The notes below the pieces were generated by a model, which made no database searches, was not told where the DNA came from, and saw only the letters and a list, made by a program, of their open reading frames with translations. Positions 41,401 through 50,599 of a DNA stretch of 54,113 nt are shown here, piece after piece. How positions within the stretch are numbered: the stretch's first letter is position 1; each line of letters opens with the position of its first letter. The position numbers were made by a program, and so were the translations under genes. The DNA is taken from the IMG/VR virus record IMGVR_UViG_3300021962_000141, positions 1 to 54,113 of that record; one strand, given 5' to 3'. The DNA is from a virus.

Positions 41401-44400
41401 CGTCGCTGAGAACCTGTGTGAAGTCGTTGGCGACAATGGATTTATTACCACCATTATGTAAATCACCGTCGATCTTAGCACCAACACAGGCTGTTCCAAA
41501 TGTGGTTACATTCTGTACGTAACAAGATCTAGTAGTAATCCATACACGTTCATCATTTGGACCCCAACCTGGATCTAATGAAACATAAGCACCCGCTGTT
41601 GGTCTATAAGTTCCATATGCGTTTGGTCCTGTTAGAGTTCCTGTTAGTCCTTGTACAGTCATGTTTCTAACACCTGTGCTGTTTCTAACTAAGAACATGT
41701 TTTCTGTTACAGATCCTGTAACACCATTCACATACCATTCTGCTGCTGTTAATGATCTATAATTGCCTGTGTAGGCTAGATCGTGTTTGATAGCATCAAT
41801 ATATTCGTTAACATCTCTAGCACAAGCAGCTAATGTGTAGGTGTATGCGGGATATGTTAAGGCGATATACGCATGAACTTCTGCTACTATAAATTCTCTG
41901 TTGAGTTCTAGTTGTCTAATCGCAGAATAAACATCGTAGGCAGTAGCCGCTGCGTTTACACCTGCGATAGATGGGGCAGATCCTGCTGCGTTGATATAAT
42001 AATTGATGTGATCATAGATATCTTGTACTAGATCTTCGGCAAGTGTGCCTTGTGTGGCAGTAGCAAATGGTTTAGTCTGACTTTGAGTTTCTGCGTTACC
42101 TGTTGTTTTAGTAACCAAGTTTCCTTCTACGATATCGGAAATTATAGCTTTGATCCTTGTAAGAGCACCCAGGCTCTTAGGTACATCAGTGGCGTCGATC
42201 TGGCTGGCAGCTGGTCTGATGTTAGTTGAGCGTAGTTCGTCTCCTACTACAGCCGTGTCAACAGGTACGATAATAGGTAATGTTTCATAGAACACACCAG
42301 TCTTAACCAATATAGTTCTTTGTGGTTTTACTTCAGCGCCAACATTTCCTATAGTTCCGCCTGAAATAGCAGTAGTGATCAACGATTTTAAATTCGTTAT
42401 TTCAGTAAATGCTGAATCTTCGGCAGTGTATGTTGAATCTATGATCTGTAATATTCTGTCATTTACAGGCACACTGTTAGTAACTTGATAGTTTGTACCG
42501 GGAGCAGCGTTTAATAACACACAGGTATTGACCAGTGTGTCAACAGCATAATTGATAGCTGCCACTGTTTCTTCTTTTTGTCCTAGACCATAAAATGTTG
42601 AAGCATTGGTTACATATTCAACTGCGGCTTTTCTAGATCTCACGTTTCCGCCATGTCGGATATCCCAAAGGATCGCGTCAATGATCAATCCAACATCGCG
42701 TTCGCATTTAGTTGTATCGTATGAAAAACTAGAAACAAACGGGCTGATGTTATTTGTAATCTGATAATCAATCCACTCAACAGTTTCTCTCTGTACAAAC
42801 TGACGATTGATTTCTAGTAGGAATGCTGACTCTGGATTTCTAGCACCTTTTTCAATCTGATCAGCTGCGTAGCGTACAGTTCTCCATGGTTTGTCTAAGG
42901 TCACACCGTAGTCGGGAGCAGCTTCGTCTGTGCCATCTAGGCTGACATAATAGAGTTGATCAACTTCGCCCCAATATCTCCACTCTGGAGCTGCTGCACT
43001 ATTAACAACTAGCACCTGTCCGTCTGAACCAATAGGTAATCTTGTAGGACCAGCACCACCATAATAGACAATATCACCTTGGGTAGTCAATACACTAGAT
43101 TCTTGACCGTTGGCTAATAGGTTCCAATAGGTTCCTGAAATATCAACGTCTGGTCTATTTGTTGCTGTTGCTGATGTGTGTGCTAGTACGCAGATATAAC
43201 TGTTAGGACCGTATCTTACAGCATCGCCTAACACATATCCGTAACCATTGGCCCACGGACCTAACCAACGAATACCAGGATTTAACTGTTCCCAGTAGGT
43301 AAGATTTGGCGGTTTCTGATTAGTGTTATCGAGCATGGCCACATAGGTATACCCGCTTAATCTAATTACATCGCCGACTTTATAAGCAGTTCCGCTGTTC
43401 CAATCTTGTTGGAATTTAAATGAAGTGGAAAATAAATCCCAGTTCTGAGCTCCGGTTACTGCCTGTGTGGGTTTTATATTGCTGTGGTTGGTGATTGATA
43501 CATAAGCATAACCACCATAGGTAATTATATCACCTGGTTGATAGATCGTCGATGAATTCCAGCTGTCTTCGAACTGTAATCCTTCTAAGAATTGTGCCCA
43601 ATAACCAGAATCTTCATCCTGTTCAAAGGTCCTTGATAGATCTGAAGTGTGTTTTTGTAAACAGATGTAGATTCCATTACCTGTTTTAACTAGATCGTTT
43701 ACTTTATAATTCTGAGCATCAGCATCCCAAGCACCAAGATATTCGACGCCTTGGTTAAAATAATCCCATTTGCTTTGATCTGCTTCGAGGCCTAGAGTAA
43801 ATGATGCTGCTGCTGGGTGTCCTTCATTACAAACATAAGTAGTTCCACCGAAGGAAACTACATCGTTGATTTTATATCGTGTTGAAGGTGTCCAGGGACC
43901 CTTCCAATCAAATGCTTCTGAAAACTGATCCCATTTATCGATATCAGCTTTTTGTCCTGAAACTAGTCTGTCTAGTCCTTCTAGACCCATCGCTGCCGTC
44001 GGAGCAGATGTATGACCTAGGTTACAGAGATAAGTGTTGCCACCGTATTTGACTATATCATTTAGTTTGTATCTAGTATCTGCTGTCCAGTCACCTTTCC
44101 AATCGAACCCTTCGGCAAACTGGTCCCATTTGGTCTGTGTACTATCACCAAGGTCTAGATCTACTTCAAGTCCGTCGCTGGCAGTGGCTGCTGATGTGTG
44201 TCCTACTAAACAGATGTATAGTTGTCCACCATATTTGACTATATCGTTGACAAAGTATTCTGTGTCTAGAGTCCAGTCGCCTCTCCATGCGGTTCCGTCG
44301 CTGGCTTGATTCCAACGTGCTGGAACATTATTCGCATCTACATAAAAATTCGAATCAGCTGTATGACCGATAACGCAGATGTAAACCTTACCGTTTACCC

Positions 44401-44488
44401 GTACTACGTCATCTTTGAGGTAGGTCGTCCCAGAGACCCACTCACCTTTCCATATAAATCTAATTCTACCTAATTTAAACTCTGCCAT
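38492..44488 (-). CDS. giant fibre with eight chitin-binding-like modules, beta-helix and Asp-box repeats (1998 residues)
   Basis: Residues 10-450 hold eight tandem CBM5/12-like modules, each with W-x-x-x-x-x-Y, a D-x-V-x-Y-G-G, Y-x-C and a His-Thr end (for example DWTADTRYKLNDIVKYGG). Residues of about 513-1083 form a pectate-lyase-type beta-helix (RTVRYAADQIE, VVGDELRSTNIRP, SVFSYYGHIGYLAEDGG) interrupted by two inserts with the C-x-RDV..IDA module. Residues 1396-1613 carry Asp-box repeats (S-x-DG-x-TW), suggesting a beta-propeller. The end has VRLTGHDFLDIGTGNF and TSTDQDGNFRVGGLF. It should bind polysaccharide or chitin-like surface glycans. The late octamer and CGGAG set the start. It is paralogous to the next gene. 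Confidence 0.82.
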   Translation of the reverse strand: MAEFKLGRIRFIWKGEWVSGTTYLKDDVVRVNGKVYICVIGHTADSNFYVDANNVPARWNQASDGTAWRGDWTLDTEYFVNDIVKYGGQLYICLVGHTSAATASDGLEVDLDLGDSTQTKWDQFAEGFDWKGDWTADTRYKLNDIVKYGGNTYLCNLGHTSAPTAAMGLEGLDRLVSGQKADIDKWDQFSEAFDWKGPWTPSTRYKINDVVSFGGTTYVCNEGHPAAASFTLGLEADQSKWDYFNQGVEYLGAWDADAQNYKVNDLVKTGNGIYICLQKHTSDLSRTFEQDEDSGYWAQFLEGLQFEDSWNSSTIYQPGDIITYGGYAYVSITNHSNIKPTQAVTGAQNWDLFSTSFKFQQDWNSGTAYKVGDVIRLSGYTYVAMLDNTNQKPPNLTYWEQLNPGIRWLGPWANGYGYVLGDAVRYGPNSYICVLAHTSATATNRPDVDISGTYWNLLANGQESSVLTTQGDIVYYGGAGPTRLPIGSDGQVLVVNSAAAPEWRYWGEVDQLYYVSLDGTDEAAPDYGVTLDKPWRTVRYAADQIEKGARNPESAFLLEINRQFVQRETVEWIDYQITNNISPFVSSFSYDTTKCERDVGLIIDAILWDIRHGGNVRSRKAAVEYVTNASTFYGLGQKEETVAAINYAVDTLVNTCVLLNAAPGTNYQVTNSVPVNDRILQIIDSTYTAEDSAFTEITNLKSLITTAISGGTIGNVGAEVKPQRTILVKTGVFYETLPIIVPVDTAVVGDELRSTNIRPAASQIDATDVPKSLGALTRIKAIISDIVEGNLVTKTTGNAETQSQTKPFATATQGTLAEDLVQDIYDHINYYINAAGSAPSIAGVNAAATAYDVYSAIRQLELNREFIVAEVHAYIALTYPAYTYTLAACARDVNEYIDAIKHDLAYTGNYRSLTAAEWYVNGVTGSVTENMFLVRNSTGVRNMTVQGLTGTLTGPNAYGTYRPTAGAYVSLDPGWGPNDERVWITTRSCYVQNVTTFGTACVGAKIDGDLHNGGNKSIVANDFTQVLSDGIGVWCTNLGRTELVSVFSYYGHIGYLAEDGGKIRATNGNSSYGTFGCVAEGVDATETAITGIVNNRYEEALITKVLTSGQEVQRVEFENAGIDYTGGAFTFNGPGTSFTTVGDEVRDGGVFEVRLLDNDDSSGQFGGLDYLSSENVAQSGTTSSITLAATDDQTSSAYIGMRIYIQSGTGVGQYGYINTYNAGSKLAGVYKESTGTAGWEHVIPGTTIVAPDPSSLYIIEPRVTVAAPTESSPAVTGGPSGGTSDAVYANVRETFTNISASGGAGTGATFNITRNGQTYTVTLNQAGQDYANNDLLTILGTSLGGATPSNDLRIRIETVDSTPGLVVGEILTFSYEGKGRGGNFVLLPAASSNTAYYSTDGLTWSTSTLPTTAVWTAIAAGDISNVSYVVALGSTGTTTAAYSIDGGVTWTASNLPQTSAVTSIAFGGGRFVAVRSDSATPIVSTNGTTWANGANPLPTKTNWPSITYGKGRFMAVSTDTAPGSVTAAYSLDGITWTASTIPAVANWNSVAFGNNIFVALSTGGAVAISNNGTTWTIAATVSTADEVGYGQGTFVATSNGSSAAHYKSQDGITWTQGTAAFTTTGRPIFGNPNRSPLWVITNTSAAPSALVTGTRAYVRARIADTKIVEFRVVEPGSGYSSVTPPAVTVTDPNNTYEAPHTVRVGNGVLANPTFITRGADWEVATGSVVGDGYADLFQNGSYVDVKGLYSIPVPGSNVEFTSLPGQFYKLVTVTQLLGAGPYTARLQVSPPIEIPEAVPHEDPFEIRIRYSQVRLTGHDFLDIGTGNFTSTNYPNLPLIDPIPANETVESNGGRVFYTSTDQDGNFRVGGLFTVEQSTGTATLNADAFNIAGLQELSLGSVELGTGGATVTEFSTDPFFTQDSDSVIPTQRAIKAYIASQIGSGSSTLNVNTLTAGQIFVASDYITTTTGGRINVTAPMNFIGGINGVPVAMNLFLHS
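38883..38936. repeat. 54-base identical segment, copy 1
   Basis: This stretch in the distal part of the 1998-residue fibre gene is identical base for base to 44970-45023 in the 1895-residue paralogue. Flanking sequence differs, so identity over 54 bases at the DNA level suggests recent gene conversion or recombination. Confidence 0.85.
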
Positions 44489-44512
44489 CGATTACTCCGA
44501 TCTTCGATACCA

Positions 44513-44520
44513 TATTTATC
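44513..44520 (-). promoter_or_regulatory. T4-type late promoter for the 1998-residue fibre
   Basis: GATAAATA on the minus strand, 24 bases before the ATG at 44488. The leader of about 19 bases carries CGGAG. It overlaps the small gap after the 1895-residue gene. Confidence 0.7.
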
Positions 44521-44530
44521 TAATATGTTT

Positions 44531-47500
44531 TTAACCCAAATCCCTACCTACTTCTTGCCCATCAAGATTGCTGTTAAATGAGTCTGAAAACATACTCATA
44601 GCCAGCATCATGCCCGATATACCCTTTTTTATGTTCATATTTCTTGGTAGATTCACATAAGTACCGGTGGTGCTACCGATATTATTTGGACCACCTATTC
44701 TAACAGTACCTGCAATCAGCGTACCAGTAGCTGCTTCTGAACCACCACCAGAAATCCTTCGCTCAATATAGGCTTTAATTGCTCGTTCTGTAGGAACAAT
44801 GTTATTAGAGTCAGCAGCAAATGTAACATCTGTTGAAAACTCACGTATAACTACACCTGTGCCGCCTACACGGATTCCACCTAATCTCAATTCTGATAAG
44901 CCACCAAGATCAAAATAATCAGCACTGATCGTAACTACACCAGTGGCCTGTTCGACTGCAAACAGCTCTCCGACTCGGAAGTTACCGTCTTGGTCAGTTG
45001 AAGTATAGAATACTCGTCCACCGCCTCGATAATATACTTCGTTTTCTGGTGCTATATTGATTAAATTCGTTGTAGGATAATTCGTATCTTCGAAATTTCC
45101 TGTGCCTATTTCTAAGAAATCGTGTCCGGTCAGACGAACTTGGCTGTATTTTTCTCGTATTTCAATTGGAGCATTATGCTCAGGTGTTGTGGTTCTATTA
45201 AAATCAGGACCTACTCGTATAGCCAATCTATAATTTCCTGGAGACCCGCTTAGAACATCAACAGTTAATACTCTGTAAACTCTATTATCAGTACCATCCG
45301 AAGCTACAGCCGCATCATCATCGGCTAAAACAAGATATTTGTTTAGTCCTGCTACTGCAGCTGATGGGCTTGATAGAGGGAACTCTCTTTCCAACCACGA
45401 ATCGCCCAGTCTAGATGAATATGCGGCGGAGCCTGTACCAGAAAACATTACAAATTTTCTATTAGCGAATATTAACAATGCCCAATCATCTACAGCAGGC
45501 CCGGTTTCGGCATCCCATGTATTTCCATCATCTTCCGATACAGCTATTTCGTCTGTATTTCGGGCAATGATCAACACTCTGTCATTACCATAGGCAATAT
45601 CAGACCATTCAGCAGTGCTAGTTAATGATCTCAATATCCAAGCCTGTCCATCGACAGATAATGCTATTTTGTCGTTGTTGGTAGATATCGCTATAAAATT
45701 GTTGGCGCCATGTCTTACTTTAATCCACTGAGCACTGGTTGGTAAAGATGAAGTTTGCCAAGTCACACCGTCGTCGACGGAATATAAAGAAGAAGCCGAC
45801 CCATTAGAGACAACAACCCATTTTCCGTTCAAGTAATCTACAGATGACCAATTGGCGTTTGGCACTGTAACAGTAGTCCATGTTACTCCATCGGTGCTTC
45901 TAGCGAATGTCGTTCCGTAGGCCACTGCTATATACACTCCATTGCCGAATTTTATATCGCGCCAATCTCGCTGTACAGAAATAGTAGAACTTGTCCACCC
46001 TTCACCGTTAGCCGAATACACTATCTGTGTTGGTCCTAATCCTTGAGAGACTATACCTACAAACTTATCTGCGCCAGCAGTAACCCCTGCCCATGGACCA
46101 GATATGGGCAGCACAGAGGGTGTCCAATTTATCAGATTTAATTCAAAGTTAGCACCGGTTCTAACAACTCTAGGTACGCCGTCGACAATGATATCGCCGC
46201 CTAGAGGATAAACATCAGCATGGCCGTCGCCACTTACAGTTACTCTAGTAGTAGATGTTTTATAACCAATACCTCGATTCAGAAATGTTGGATTTGCTAG
46301 AACACCGTTGCCTATCCTAAATTCGTAATTTGGCTGTGATGTTGACACAGGATCTGAAAAAGTAAACACTGGCTGAGCATTATATCCGCTACCGGGTTCC
46401 CAAATTTTCATACTAGATATACGGCCGCCAGTGATTGTTGGTCTTCCTCTAAATGTCGCACCGTATTGAAATGTGTCTACTGTACCAGAATCTATAGATA
46501 ACAACACCCACCTTCCTCGGGTAGTTGTATTAGGAACAAACGCTAGAGCATCTCTACCGATTGAGCCCCCAACAAGTGACATTAACTGCCAAGCCCATCC
46601 GCCGCTGTCTGAAACAGCAACATAAGATGTAGATGCTGTGCTCACTGCGACAAATAGACCTTGGTCGTAGCTGATTCTTCTCCATGCGGTGTCAAACGGT
46701 AATGTTGACAGGTACCATGTAACGCCATCGAAGCTATAAGCAACAGCATTGGTATTTGACGATATGGCTACGAATCGATTGTTACCGTAGCACATATCGG
46801 TCCATGCCGGCTGTGTAGAATCTCCAAAAGCAGGAATATCCGATCCTGCTGCCCAGGTAATACCGTCTGTACTTGTAGCAGTTTTTCCGGTTGTAGAAAT
46901 AATCACAAATTTATTTTTACCGTAGGCCGCTGCTGTCCATGGAGCAGTAGGTGTAGATCTTAGATTCCACGAACCAGAACTGTAAACAGCCACTGAATTT
47001 GTAGTTGTTGGTGCTGTAGCCACAAAAATACCGTTGCCGCCAGCGATATTTGTACAGCCGTTAATACCGATGTTAGCATCGATCGAAGAAAATGTAAAGG
47101 ATGAAGGACTCCAGGTTCCAACGATAGCAGATGTACCGTTAGTAACTGCTGCGATCTTACTAGCGCCATCCCATGCTACTGCTGTATAAAAATCCACGTT
47201 AATAGTTGATGTATCTATAGCAAGATTAGTTTCGTCAGTGCCTATAAAAATAGTTCCGGCACTTCCTGCGCCGTTTCTTCCGGTTGCGACTAGTCTGCCT
47301 ACTTCTTTTATATAGATAGCATCTGTAAAATAATTAATAATCCCTGCCTGCGAATTACTAACAAACGTAGGAGCTGCGGTAATGGGTCGAGGTTCTATTC
47401 TGTATACAGATGTTGTGTCTAATAATGTTGCTAACGGATAACCCGGAATAGTATGGGTCCATCCAAGAGCACCGTCGTATTCATTGTAAACATCAATCCT

Positions 47501-50218
47501 CTTAGTTACTATATCGTAGAATCCCACTGTACCGTATTGGCCTGTTCCTGTACCGCTGGTTATAATAATTCTACAGCCAATATAATCTGTTTCTAATGCT
47601 TCATCGTTAGATGCGATAGTAATACCTGTAGTGTCGCCGCCCTGAGCATTGTTACCCACTGATTGAAAGCCGCCGCCACCTAGGAATTCTCCCTCGTCAG
47701 GATCTAACAGCCTCCATTCAAATACTCCACCGTCGCGGAATTCATCTGCGATCACAGAAGCACCTACTCCAGAACCAACAAAACTAAATGTTGCTGATGT
47801 ATATTCCGAGCCTGCGTTTGAAAATTCTAAATTTAAAATCTCATCGTTGGCTTCGCCTGAGAACGCAGAAGCAACGATAGCGTCGCCTGTCCTATTATTA
47901 ATATTTCCTTCAGCAGGTGTCTCGGTTTCGTCAACTCCTTCTGCTACGCAACCATATGTTCCGTAAGATGAGTTACCGTTAGTAGCACGTATCTTACCAC
48001 CATTTTCAGCTAGATAACCCATATGTCCGTAGTATGAGAACACAGACACAAGTTCTGATAAACCATTATTTGTTACCCAAGCACCGATGCCATCGCTGAG
48101 AACCTGTGTGAAGTCGTTGGCAACGATAGATCTGTTACCACCATTGTGTAATGCTCCGTCGACTTTTAATCCTACACAACCATTACCGAACGTAGTTACG
48201 TTCTGTACATAACAGGATTTTGTAGTAATCCATACAGAACTATCTGTTGGTCCTAGGCCTGGATCTAGAGAAACATAAGCACCGGCGGTTGGTCTACGAG
48301 TTCCATATTGGTTAATGCTGCTTAGAGACCCGTTTAGCCCCCGCAATGTCATGTTTCTAATACCAGAACCATTGTTAACATAGAACATGTCTGACAATCT
48401 ATAATCCAAAGGATCTGCGTAAGGATCGCCGTCTACATCATAAGAAATATTGTCTGGATCGTATAATGGTTCAATTATTGTGCTTCTTAGTTCTTCGCCG
48501 ACTATGGCAATGTCTTTAGGAACACGTATAGGCAGAATTTCAGAATATACGCCCGATTTAACAAAAATCGTAGCAGGACCGATGGCAAATCCGCAGGCAT
48601 ATCTTACAGTTCTAAACGCACTGTTAAGGCTTGTTCCGTTATCTGGGGCATCGACTCCCTCTGTACTAACATAATAGACCTTCTGCGTCTGATTAAATGT
48701 TTCCCAGCTTGGAATACTATCAACTACTCGCAATGCCTGGCCAACAACACCGATCGGTAATCTTGTTTGGTCTAGGCTGCTGCCATCATCGGTCAGTCCA
48801 TAGACCTTGATATCTCCTTGATACCTCAGACTGTTTGTGGGCTCGCCTCTGATTAACAGAGTCCACAGATTATTATCGTAGTCGTTGTCGGGCCTCTGGT
48901 TAATATTGGAAGCTAAGTGCTTTGTTAGACACCTATAAGTATTATCTTCAAAAGCTACTATATCACCTATAGCATAAGTTTCATTCAATTCCCATTCTTT
49001 TCTATATTTTTCTCCTGGGATAACTAATTCCCATCCGATGGGATCTACGTTAGGATCTGTTATATTATCTGCGATCGCGGTGTATAATTGTCCATTGCGT
49101 CTAATAGTATCGCCAACAAAGTAAGCAGTGTTGTTAGCCCACTCGCCTAGAATCCTATATCCAATAGATAATAACTTCCAGAAAGCAATTGAGCTGTCGT
49201 CATTTTGTGCGGCCGAGGTCGCAGGATTTTGACCCGTATTGTTATTCAAGGCTTCGTAGGCATATCCGCCGTACCGTACAACGTCACCGCGTTGATACAC
49301 CGTGTTAGTATCCCACTCATTTTCAAATTCGAAACCTAGGATGTAGACCTGCCATTTGGTTAGATCAAACTCGTCTGTGCTGGTATGGTGATCTACACAG
49401 ATCCAAACATTGCCGCCATATTTTACTAGGTCATTAAGTTTATATCTAAATCCTGGAGTAGCAGGTGTTAACACTTCTGGGACCCAATCGCCTTTATATT
49501 CGATATTTTTATAAACGATTTCCCAGGCGGCTTGATTAGCTTCGAGACCATCAGCGGCAGTTGATGCTGAAGTGTGTCCATCGACGCAACGATAAACAAT
49601 ACCACCGTATTTGATAATATCATTTTTTCTATATCGTCTATTTGTCGTCCATGCTTGACGCCATTGTTGTGCGGGATTTACTATTTCCCAATCAGCGAAA
49701 TTGCCTTCTAAACCTGTAGTGACATCACTGGAAATATTCCTAGCCACACAACGATATACTATACCATTGTATTTTACTACATCTCTAACAGAATATATCG
49801 TGCTGGTCTGCCAGTCCCCTTTCCATTCGTCGGATCTAGCATAAGATACCCAGTGGCTTTGATCACCTTCTAAGCCGATAGTTTCTGTATTTGAAGTGTG
49901 CGAGCTGACACAGACATATGAGATAGCCTTATATTTGACAATATCTCCGACATTGTATACGGTTAATGGAGTCCAGTCGCCACGCCATTCGTATCCATCA
50001 AACATTAACTCCCAACGAGGATCGTCAGACGCCGGAATAGTTTCTTGATTTATAAAGTTAAGATCAGCATAAAAACTCTGGGTAGACGATGTATGTCGTT
50101 TGATACAGACATAACTCTTTCCTCCAAATCTTACGATATCATCTCTGATATAGTTAAAGTCAGGTTGCCAGTCCCCTTTCCAGGTAAACTTTATTCTACT
50201 AATCTTATATTCTGCCAT
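44531..50218 (-). CDS. giant fibre with eight chitin-binding-like modules, beta-helix and two Asp-box blocks (1895 residues)
   Basis: Residues 8-450 hold eight CBM5/12-like modules (FTWKGDWQPDFNYIRDD, then DIVRFGGKSYVC and so on). Residues of about 514-760 form an uninterrupted beta-helix (RTVRYACGFAIG, IFVKSGVYSEILPIRV, VVGEELRSTII, SYVQNVTTF-type turns). A first Asp-box block (STDGITW, SFDGVTW) lies near 956-1239 and a second near 1356-1643, the latter inserted between two segments that are contiguous in the 1998-residue paralogue. The distal end VRLTGHDFLEIGTGNF and the final helix ERAIKAYIERRISG match the paralogue. The protein is a tail fibre or spike that likely binds glycans. No late octamer is clear. 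AAGAGAT is a weak ribosome site. Confidence 0.82.
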   Translation of the reverse strand: MAEYKISRIKFTWKGDWQPDFNYIRDDIVRFGGKSYVCIKRHTSSTQSFYADLNFINQETIPASDDPRWELMFDGYEWRGDWTPLTVYNVGDIVKYKAISYVCVSSHTSNTETIGLEGDQSHWVSYARSDEWKGDWQTSTIYSVRDVVKYNGIVYRCVARNISSDVTTGLEGNFADWEIVNPAQQWRQAWTTNRRYRKNDIIKYGGIVYRCVDGHTSASTAADGLEANQAAWEIVYKNIEYKGDWVPEVLTPATPGFRYKLNDLVKYGGNVWICVDHHTSTDEFDLTKWQVYILGFEFENEWDTNTVYQRGDVVRYGGYAYEALNNNTGQNPATSAAQNDDSSIAFWKLLSIGYRILGEWANNTAYFVGDTIRRNGQLYTAIADNITDPNVDPIGWELVIPGEKYRKEWELNETYAIGDIVAFEDNTYRCLTKHLASNINQRPDNDYDNNLWTLLIRGEPTNSLRYQGDIKVYGLTDDGSSLDQTRLPIGVVGQALRVVDSIPSWETFNQTQKVYYVSTEGVDAPDNGTSLNSAFRTVRYACGFAIGPATIFVKSGVYSEILPIRVPKDIAIVGEELRSTIIEPLYDPDNISYDVDGDPYADPLDYRLSDMFYVNNGSGIRNMTLRGLNGSLSSINQYGTRRPTAGAYVSLDPGLGPTDSSVWITTKSCYVQNVTTFGNGCVGLKVDGALHNGGNRSIVANDFTQVLSDGIGAWVTNNGLSELVSVFSYYGHMGYLAENGGKIRATNGNSSYGTYGCVAEGVDETETPAEGNINNRTGDAIVASAFSGEANDEILNLEFSNAGSEYTSATFSFVGSGVGASVIADEFRDGGVFEWRLLDPDEGEFLGGGGFQSVGNNAQGGDTTGITIASNDEALETDYIGCRIIITSGTGTGQYGTVGFYDIVTKRIDVYNEYDGALGWTHTIPGYPLATLLDTTSVYRIEPRPITAAPTFVSNSQAGIINYFTDAIYIKEVGRLVATGRNGAGSAGTIFIGTDETNLAIDTSTINVDFYTAVAWDGASKIAAVTNGTSAIVGTWSPSSFTFSSIDANIGINGCTNIAGGNGIFVATAPTTTNSVAVYSSGSWNLRSTPTAPWTAAAYGKNKFVIISTTGKTATSTDGITWAAGSDIPAFGDSTQPAWTDMCYGNNRFVAISSNTNAVAYSFDGVTWYLSTLPFDTAWRRISYDQGLFVAVSTASTSYVAVSDSGGWAWQLMSLVGGSIGRDALAFVPNTTTRGRWVLLSIDSGTVDTFQYGATFRGRPTITGGRISSMKIWEPGSGYNAQPVFTFSDPVSTSQPNYEFRIGNGVLANPTFLNRGIGYKTSTTRVTVSGDGHADVYPLGGDIIVDGVPRVVRTGANFELNLINWTPSVLPISGPWAGVTAGADKFVGIVSQGLGPTQIVYSANGEGWTSSTISVQRDWRDIKFGNGVYIAVAYGTTFARSTDGVTWTTVTVPNANWSSVDYLNGKWVVVSNGSASSLYSVDDGVTWQTSSLPTSAQWIKVRHGANNFIAISTNNDKIALSVDGQAWILRSLTSTAEWSDIAYGNDRVLIIARNTDEIAVSEDDGNTWDAETGPAVDDWALLIFANRKFVMFSGTGSAAYSSRLGDSWLEREFPLSSPSAAVAGLNKYLVLADDDAAVASDGTDNRVYRVLTVDVLSGSPGNYRLAIRVGPDFNRTTTPEHNAPIEIREKYSQVRLTGHDFLEIGTGNFEDTNYPTTNLINIAPENEVYYRGGGRVFYTSTDQDGNFRVGELFAVEQATGVVTISADYFDLGGLSELRLGGIRVGGTGVVIREFSTDVTFAADSNNIVPTERAIKAYIERRISGGGSEAATGTLIAGTVRIGGPNNIGSTTGTYVNLPRNMNIKKGISGMMLAMSMFSDSFNSNLDGQEVGRDLG
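44970..45023. repeat. 54-base identical segment, copy 2
   Basis: Identical to 38883-38936 in the paralogous fibre gene. The shared protein piece is GGRVFYTSTDQDGNFRVG. Protein constraint alone would not preserve every third base. Confidence 0.85.
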
Positions 50219-50228
50219 AATTTATCTC

Positions 50229-50588
50229 TTAAATTCCTGCCGGATACTGATATTCTTCGCTAATACGAACTACCAGTTGTCCGTCTTCGTCGATGTAATA
50301 ATATAAATTTCTATTATCCCACCTGTACTGTTGATAGATAAGATTTCCATAAACATTATCGTGGTTAACATCGATGCCTTCTAAAAAATCAATACCAACT
50401 TCAAAATCATTATAGTTGTCTTCGGGTACTCCGGGTTGATTGATTTCAACTGAATCTTCTGCGGAAAGCTGATCTAGGCGTCCTAGATACAATTCTCCGT
50501 TGTCTGTTCTTCTAAGACCATAAAAAAATCTAGGAACACCAACGCCTAAAATTCCTTCTACATTATAATCACCTATATAATATGTCAT
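50229..50588 (-). CDS. small structural protein of unknown function
   Basis: This 119-residue protein begins MTYYIGDYNVEGILGVG and is Tyr/Asp/Asn-rich and acidic. Strands such as RFFYGLRRTDNGELYLGRL and NLYYYIDEDGQLVVRI indicate a small beta domain. No known motif is seen. AAGGGGA precedes the ATG by about six bases. It sits ten bases upstream of the giant fibre gene in the same run of genes and is likely a virion component or fibre attachment factor. Confidence 0.6.
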   Translation of the reverse strand: MTYYIGDYNVEGILGVGVPRFFYGLRRTDNGELYLGRLDQLSAEDSVEINQPGVPEDNYNDFEVGIDFLEGIDVNHDNVYGNLIYQQYRWDNRNLYYYIDEDGQLVVRISEEYQYPAGI

Positions 50589-50599
50589 AACTGTTCCCC

